Shown here one piece after another: positions 42,855-45,400 of a stretch of DNA of 45,400 bases (positions are counted from its first letter, which is position 1; the number at the start of each line of letters is the position of its first letter). A program made the translations under genes and the position numbers. The notes beneath the pieces are model-generated. The model was not told where the DNA came from. It did no database searches and saw only the letters and a list, made by a program, of their open reading frames with translations. The stretch is from JAJFFW01 sp038534195 (GTDB lineage: Bacteria > Pseudomonadota > Alphaproteobacteria > Caulobacterales > Parvularculaceae): the NCBI GenBank assembly GCA_038534195.1, contig JBCAXE010000029.1:1-45400 (forward strand), read 5' to 3'.

Positions 42855-43259
42855 ATGAGACGCATTAGTTTAACGACATTAGTCATAGCAATGGTGACTG
42901 CCGGTTGCGCAACTGACAACACCTCAACCGGATCCGCAACTGCTCCTAGCGCAAAGGGGAGTGTTCCCGCGCCAGGTAATTGGTGCGCAAAGAAGAAAGA
43001 GCTTGTTGAGCGCAAGTGCAAAAAAAATGGAAAAATCCGTTACCAATGCGCCACAGATGTCGAGTTCAAATTCCGGGACGAAACATTTAACTATGTTCGC
43101 AGTTTTGCGCCGGAGCTGCCGGACTTGGATGTATCGGATATAGAAGGCTCCAAGAAGAAAATGGAAGAATATCAAGAGCAGTACAAAGAGTATGAGAAAG
43201 TGCAAAAGGCATACACAGATGCTGCTGAGGCATGCCCGGCGATACAAACATCTTTATGA
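42855..43259 (+). CDS. Small cysteine-containing lipoprotein of unknown function
   Basis: A 134-residue predicted lipoprotein. The signal RRISLTTLVIAMVTAGC ends in lipobox TAGC, followed by a Thr/Ser/Ala-rich linker. The mature part has cysteines in NWCAKKKELVERKCKKNGKIRYQC and one near the end (EACPAI), enough for two disulfides. A highly charged helix (EGSKKKMEEYQEQYKEYEKVQKAYTDAAEA) follows. I do not recognise the family. GAGAAG directly precedes the ATG. It is divergent from the response regulator by 226 bp and 73 bp ahead of a second lipoprotein gene, probably in one operon. Confidence 0.8.
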   Translation: MRRISLTTLVIAMVTAGCATDNTSTGSATAPSAKGSVPAPGNWCAKKKELVERKCKKNGKIRYQCATDVEFKFRDETFNYVRSFAPELPDLDVSDIEGSKKKMEEYQEQYKEYEKVQKAYTDAAEACPAIQTSL

Positions 43260-43332
43260 TTAGGTTAGGCGCATGTATGCGCGAATGAAAATCGCTGGTT
43301 TTAAGCGTATTCAAATGGGGATTCGGGAAATC

Positions 43333-45267
43333 ATGAAAAGTAGAGTTAAAAAAATTGCCGTGTTTCTAGGCTTATGTGGTTTGGCGGCGGGGTGTGCATC
43401 GCGCGGCTATGAGGTTATTGAAACACCAGTAGATCCGTTTCCTCGCAGTAATGCGGAAATTCAATCTGTCCCATTGAGGAATGGTAATTACATAACCCGG
43501 TTACAATCGGAAACGCGTAAAGCGATCGTTACGCCATATGGAATGAAACAAATCACTGATTATGGCGACTTTTATCGACGTTTAAGAATAATTGAGAAAT
43601 TTGACCAAAGTGAAATCACCAAAAGTAATCAGGAATCTTTTGATACGGTAACCTGCCGTGGACGAAAAAACAGCGGCATCGGTAAATTCATTTCAGCACT
43701 GATAAAATTAGAGAAAAACACAATTTATATGCTGACCGTTTCTGTCTCCAAACCAGAGGCTGGCGGGCAAAACTACTTTGTTCAAAACTTTCCTGTGCTG
43801 ACATTTGCGCGAACAAACGGGAAAAAATGCGCAATAAAAGTAAACGAACTGCCGATTACGCCGTTGATTTCTCCGGGAAGGGTTTCCGAACTACAAATTG
43901 ACATTGATCTACACTACAAGAAGTCTCGAAGCTTAGATCTCAACGCATTGTTCGGCGATATAGCAGAAATTGCGGGGTTCTTTTCGCAAGATAGCACAGA
44001 TGGCGTCGTTGACGGAGCGAGTAAGTTAGTGGCGAGTAACATTAATGCGCGGGTTAATCAGATTATTGCCGAATATAATGAAGATACAAAGGCATCTCGT
44101 AGTTTCACCATCCCCACGATCGTCAATCCTAACAATGATAATTTTGATACGGTAATACTGTCAAATGGAAAACCTTCTTATCGGCAGGGCAATGCGAGCG
44201 TCATCGTGCCTGGTTCGTCGATATGGATCAAAATGGATTACTACCCGACACTTTTTGCGCAGTGTCAAACGCATGGTATTGCGTCGTGCTTTGAATACCT
44301 GAGCGATGCGAACATACTTAGTAAGAAATATCATGGGCCTGATGAAAGCCTTACCCTTAAGAACATTTCCAACGACAATGACAGTGCGCAAAATGGCGAA
44401 GCCTACTTGTTAAGGTTGGAGAAAATACAACGTTCAGAGGAAACGCTTGAAGAAAAGAGGGCCGGGATAGAAGCTGTCTGCTCAGACATGAGCCGCGATC
44501 TTGATTTTAAGCCAAACACGTTACTGAACAAAATCGATCAAGCAATATTCCGATACGCCTTGCTGTCTGTAGCGACGGAATTTGAAACCGAATATAAGTT
44601 GTACACCGACAAGTGCCTGGCGGTTACGAATGCAAATAATGGTAGTGTTTGGCAATCGCGCCTCCTTGGCTTGGGTGCCAATGGCGAGGGTAAAGACCGT
44701 TTCGCAGCACCAGCCTTCACACCGACTCCTTTGGTTGTGGCTAAAAACAATATGAAGCAGGTTAGTCGACGCTTCAGAAATCCAGGTACGCCGGCCAAAA
44801 TTGAAATGTTTGGAAACGGGGGCGTGCTCGATATCCACTTCACGCCTCTATTGCGTAGCGCCGATGGCGGCGATCTAAGGGCCAGCACGAAAGAAGGAGA
44901 GCAAGCCGGTGAGTTACTCGACCCCATCAAATTCGTGAATGGTCCGGCTTGCCCAATCGAAGGTGTTTTAAGAGGGAAAGAGACCGGCCAACTGTTTGGG
45001 ATGCTTCATGAAGTACGTGACGAAGCTCCGGGTGGTTTTTATGAGAGAATTAAGGCGAGCGATTCATCCAAGAAGGGAACAATCTATGTGCCGATCGTTG
45101 TGAAAATGGCGGAAAATGGATCATCAATCGCTAATATGACCTTTGCGCGAAATTGGTCTGAGTTCTATGATTTGCTCGGCCGCAATAAACCCAACGATCC
45201 GTGGTCAGCGAGCTGCATGAGCGATCTTGAACAAGAACCGTTCGACGCTTTGAAGAACAATTTCTAA
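43333..45267 (+). CDS. Large lipoprotein of unknown function
   Basis: A 644-residue predicted lipoprotein. The signal KSRVKKIAVFLGLCGLAAGC carries lipobox AAGC with Ala-Ser following. The mature chain has no membrane segment and is mixed alpha/beta with a central helical part around the SEETLEEKRAGIEAVCSDM region. It shows nothing I can assign: no protease, hydrolase or pore motif. The start at ATG 43333 fits the signal peptide and has GGGAA upstream; the longer frame from 43273 would bury the signal. It follows the small lipoprotein gene in the same direction, and the pair could form one envelope complex controlled by the neighbouring two-component system (inference). Confidence 0.78.
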   Translation: MKSRVKKIAVFLGLCGLAAGCASRGYEVIETPVDPFPRSNAEIQSVPLRNGNYITRLQSETRKAIVTPYGMKQITDYGDFYRRLRIIEKFDQSEITKSNQESFDTVTCRGRKNSGIGKFISALIKLEKNTIYMLTVSVSKPEAGGQNYFVQNFPVLTFARTNGKKCAIKVNELPITPLISPGRVSELQIDIDLHYKKSRSLDLNALFGDIAEIAGFFSQDSTDGVVDGASKLVASNINARVNQIIAEYNEDTKASRSFTIPTIVNPNNDNFDTVILSNGKPSYRQGNASVIVPGSSIWIKMDYYPTLFAQCQTHGIASCFEYLSDANILSKKYHGPDESLTLKNISNDNDSAQNGEAYLLRLEKIQRSEETLEEKRAGIEAVCSDMSRDLDFKPNTLLNKIDQAIFRYALLSVATEFETEYKLYTDKCLAVTNANNGSVWQSRLLGLGANGEGKDRFAAPAFTPTPLVVAKNNMKQVSRRFRNPGTPAKIEMFGNGGVLDIHFTPLLRSADGGDLRASTKEGEQAGELLDPIKFVNGPACPIEGVLRGKETGQLFGMLHEVRDEAPGGFYERIKASDSSKKGTIYVPIVVKMAENGSSIANMTFARNWSEFYDLLGRNKPNDPWSASCMSDLEQEPFDALKNNF

Positions 45268-45299
45268 AAATCAGATCATTTAGGTGTATTGGTTAGATT

Positions 45300-45325
45300 G
45301 AGCGTCCCGAGGACCCGGGGCGCTC
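45300..45325 (+). other. Hairpin after the large lipoprotein gene
   Basis: GAGCG(t)CCC pairs with GGG(g)CGCTC over 26 nt, 33 nt after the stop codon. The stem is strong, but no T-run follows, so it is at best an imperfect terminator or an mRNA-stabilising hairpin. Confidence 0.4.
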
Positions 45326-45367
45326 ACGAACAGACCTCTAGGAATTTTTAGATTTTGTGGTGTGTAG

Positions 45368-45400
45368 ATGTCGCAGACCCAAGCCGAACTTTTGGAACGA
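45368..45400 (+). CDS. Possible start of a further gene (cut by window end)
   Basis: ATG at 45368 opens MSQTQAELLER and stays open to the last base. Only eleven codons are visible and the upstream GTGGTG is a poor ribosome site. The opening is somewhat like the N-terminus of type I restriction-modification HsdM subunits, which would suit an integrated element, but eleven residues are too few for a call. Confidence 0.3.
   Translation, partial: MSQTQAELLER

Larger units (their letters stand above)
35774..45400. mobile_element. Integrated plasmid / integrative element in tRNA-Leu(UAA), right end outside window
   Basis: The left boundary is the truncated tRNA-Leu fragment. Inside are a tyrosine integrase, an intron-containing replacement tRNA-Leu(UAA), an iteron origin with DnaA boxes, a Rep_3 initiator, a two-component system and two lipoproteins. 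Base composition from about 37500 on is clearly more AT-rich than the chromosomal part, with many TAA/ATT-rich genes. No second junction (a tRNA-Leu 3' half) was found up to 45400, so the right end is presumably beyond the window. An alternative is that only 35812-37209 is one small element and the replicon part a second, independent insertion at the tRNA 3' end. Confidence 0.75.

Noticed and set aside
45300..45325. Intrinsic terminator after the large lipoprotein gene
   Set aside because: The hairpin is good but no T-run follows, so it is reported as a hairpin only.
37493..45400. Right attachment site (tRNA-Leu 3' half) inside the window
   Set aside because: No second copy of the variable-arm/T-arm sequence was found by eye in this stretch; the right end is presumed to lie outside.

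Overview
The window reads as an alphaproteobacterial chromosome segment, GC-rich on the left, that runs into a visibly more AT-rich integrated element on the right. Gene content (PutA, a FadB-type multienzyme, ProBA-MazG, a complete gspC-N type II secretion cluster, a CinA-like protein, SdaA) and many GTG/TTG starts fit a free-living, perhaps marine, member of the Caulobacterales/Parvularculales type; the genus cannot be fixed from sequence reading alone.

Chromosomal part (1-35773). On the minus strand at the left edge is the 5' part of putA (proline oxidation). Divergent from it are a thiolase and a fused enoyl-CoA hydratase/3-hydroxyacyl-CoA dehydrogenase (beta-oxidation), closed by a clear intrinsic terminator. 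Then come a PilZ protein, rpmB, a Vut_1-type membrane protein, the minus-strand proB-proA-mazG operon, ilvE, a PhoA-type alkaline phosphatase, a penicillin-acylase-family Ntn hydrolase, a ferredoxin reductase and a crotonase. Next is the type II secretion locus: prepilin peptidase gspO on the minus strand and, divergently, gspC-D-E-F-G-H-I-J-K-L-M-N, mostly with start/stop overlaps, ending in a translationally coupled small lipoprotein. A divergent ZIP importer/CDF exporter pair, a CinA-like protein and L-serine dehydratase close the chromosomal part.

Integrated element (35774 to beyond 45400). The junction is a 42-nt 5' fragment of tRNA-Leu(UAA) that stops just past the anticodon loop. A tyrosine integrase follows, and then a complete tRNA-Leu(UAA) gene interrupted between U34 and A35 by a 234-nt group I intron. 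Behind it lie a small membrane protein, an iteron array with two perfect DnaA boxes and a Rep_3-family initiator. The element therefore looks like an integrated or integrative plasmid. Its cargo includes a NarL-type response regulator, a 7TMR-DISM histidine kinase and two unfamiliar lipoproteins. No second junction is seen before the window ends.

Most interesting point: the element appears to have split the host's intron-less tRNA-Leu(UAA) at the anticodon and to supply its own replacement copy. In that copy a self-splicing intron interrupts exactly the sequence the integrase would recognise. This suggests that the intron shields the element's tRNA from its own integrase (self-immunity), and that the replacement of an essential tRNA anchors the element in the host. 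That model is inference; the arrangement itself is visible in the sequence.
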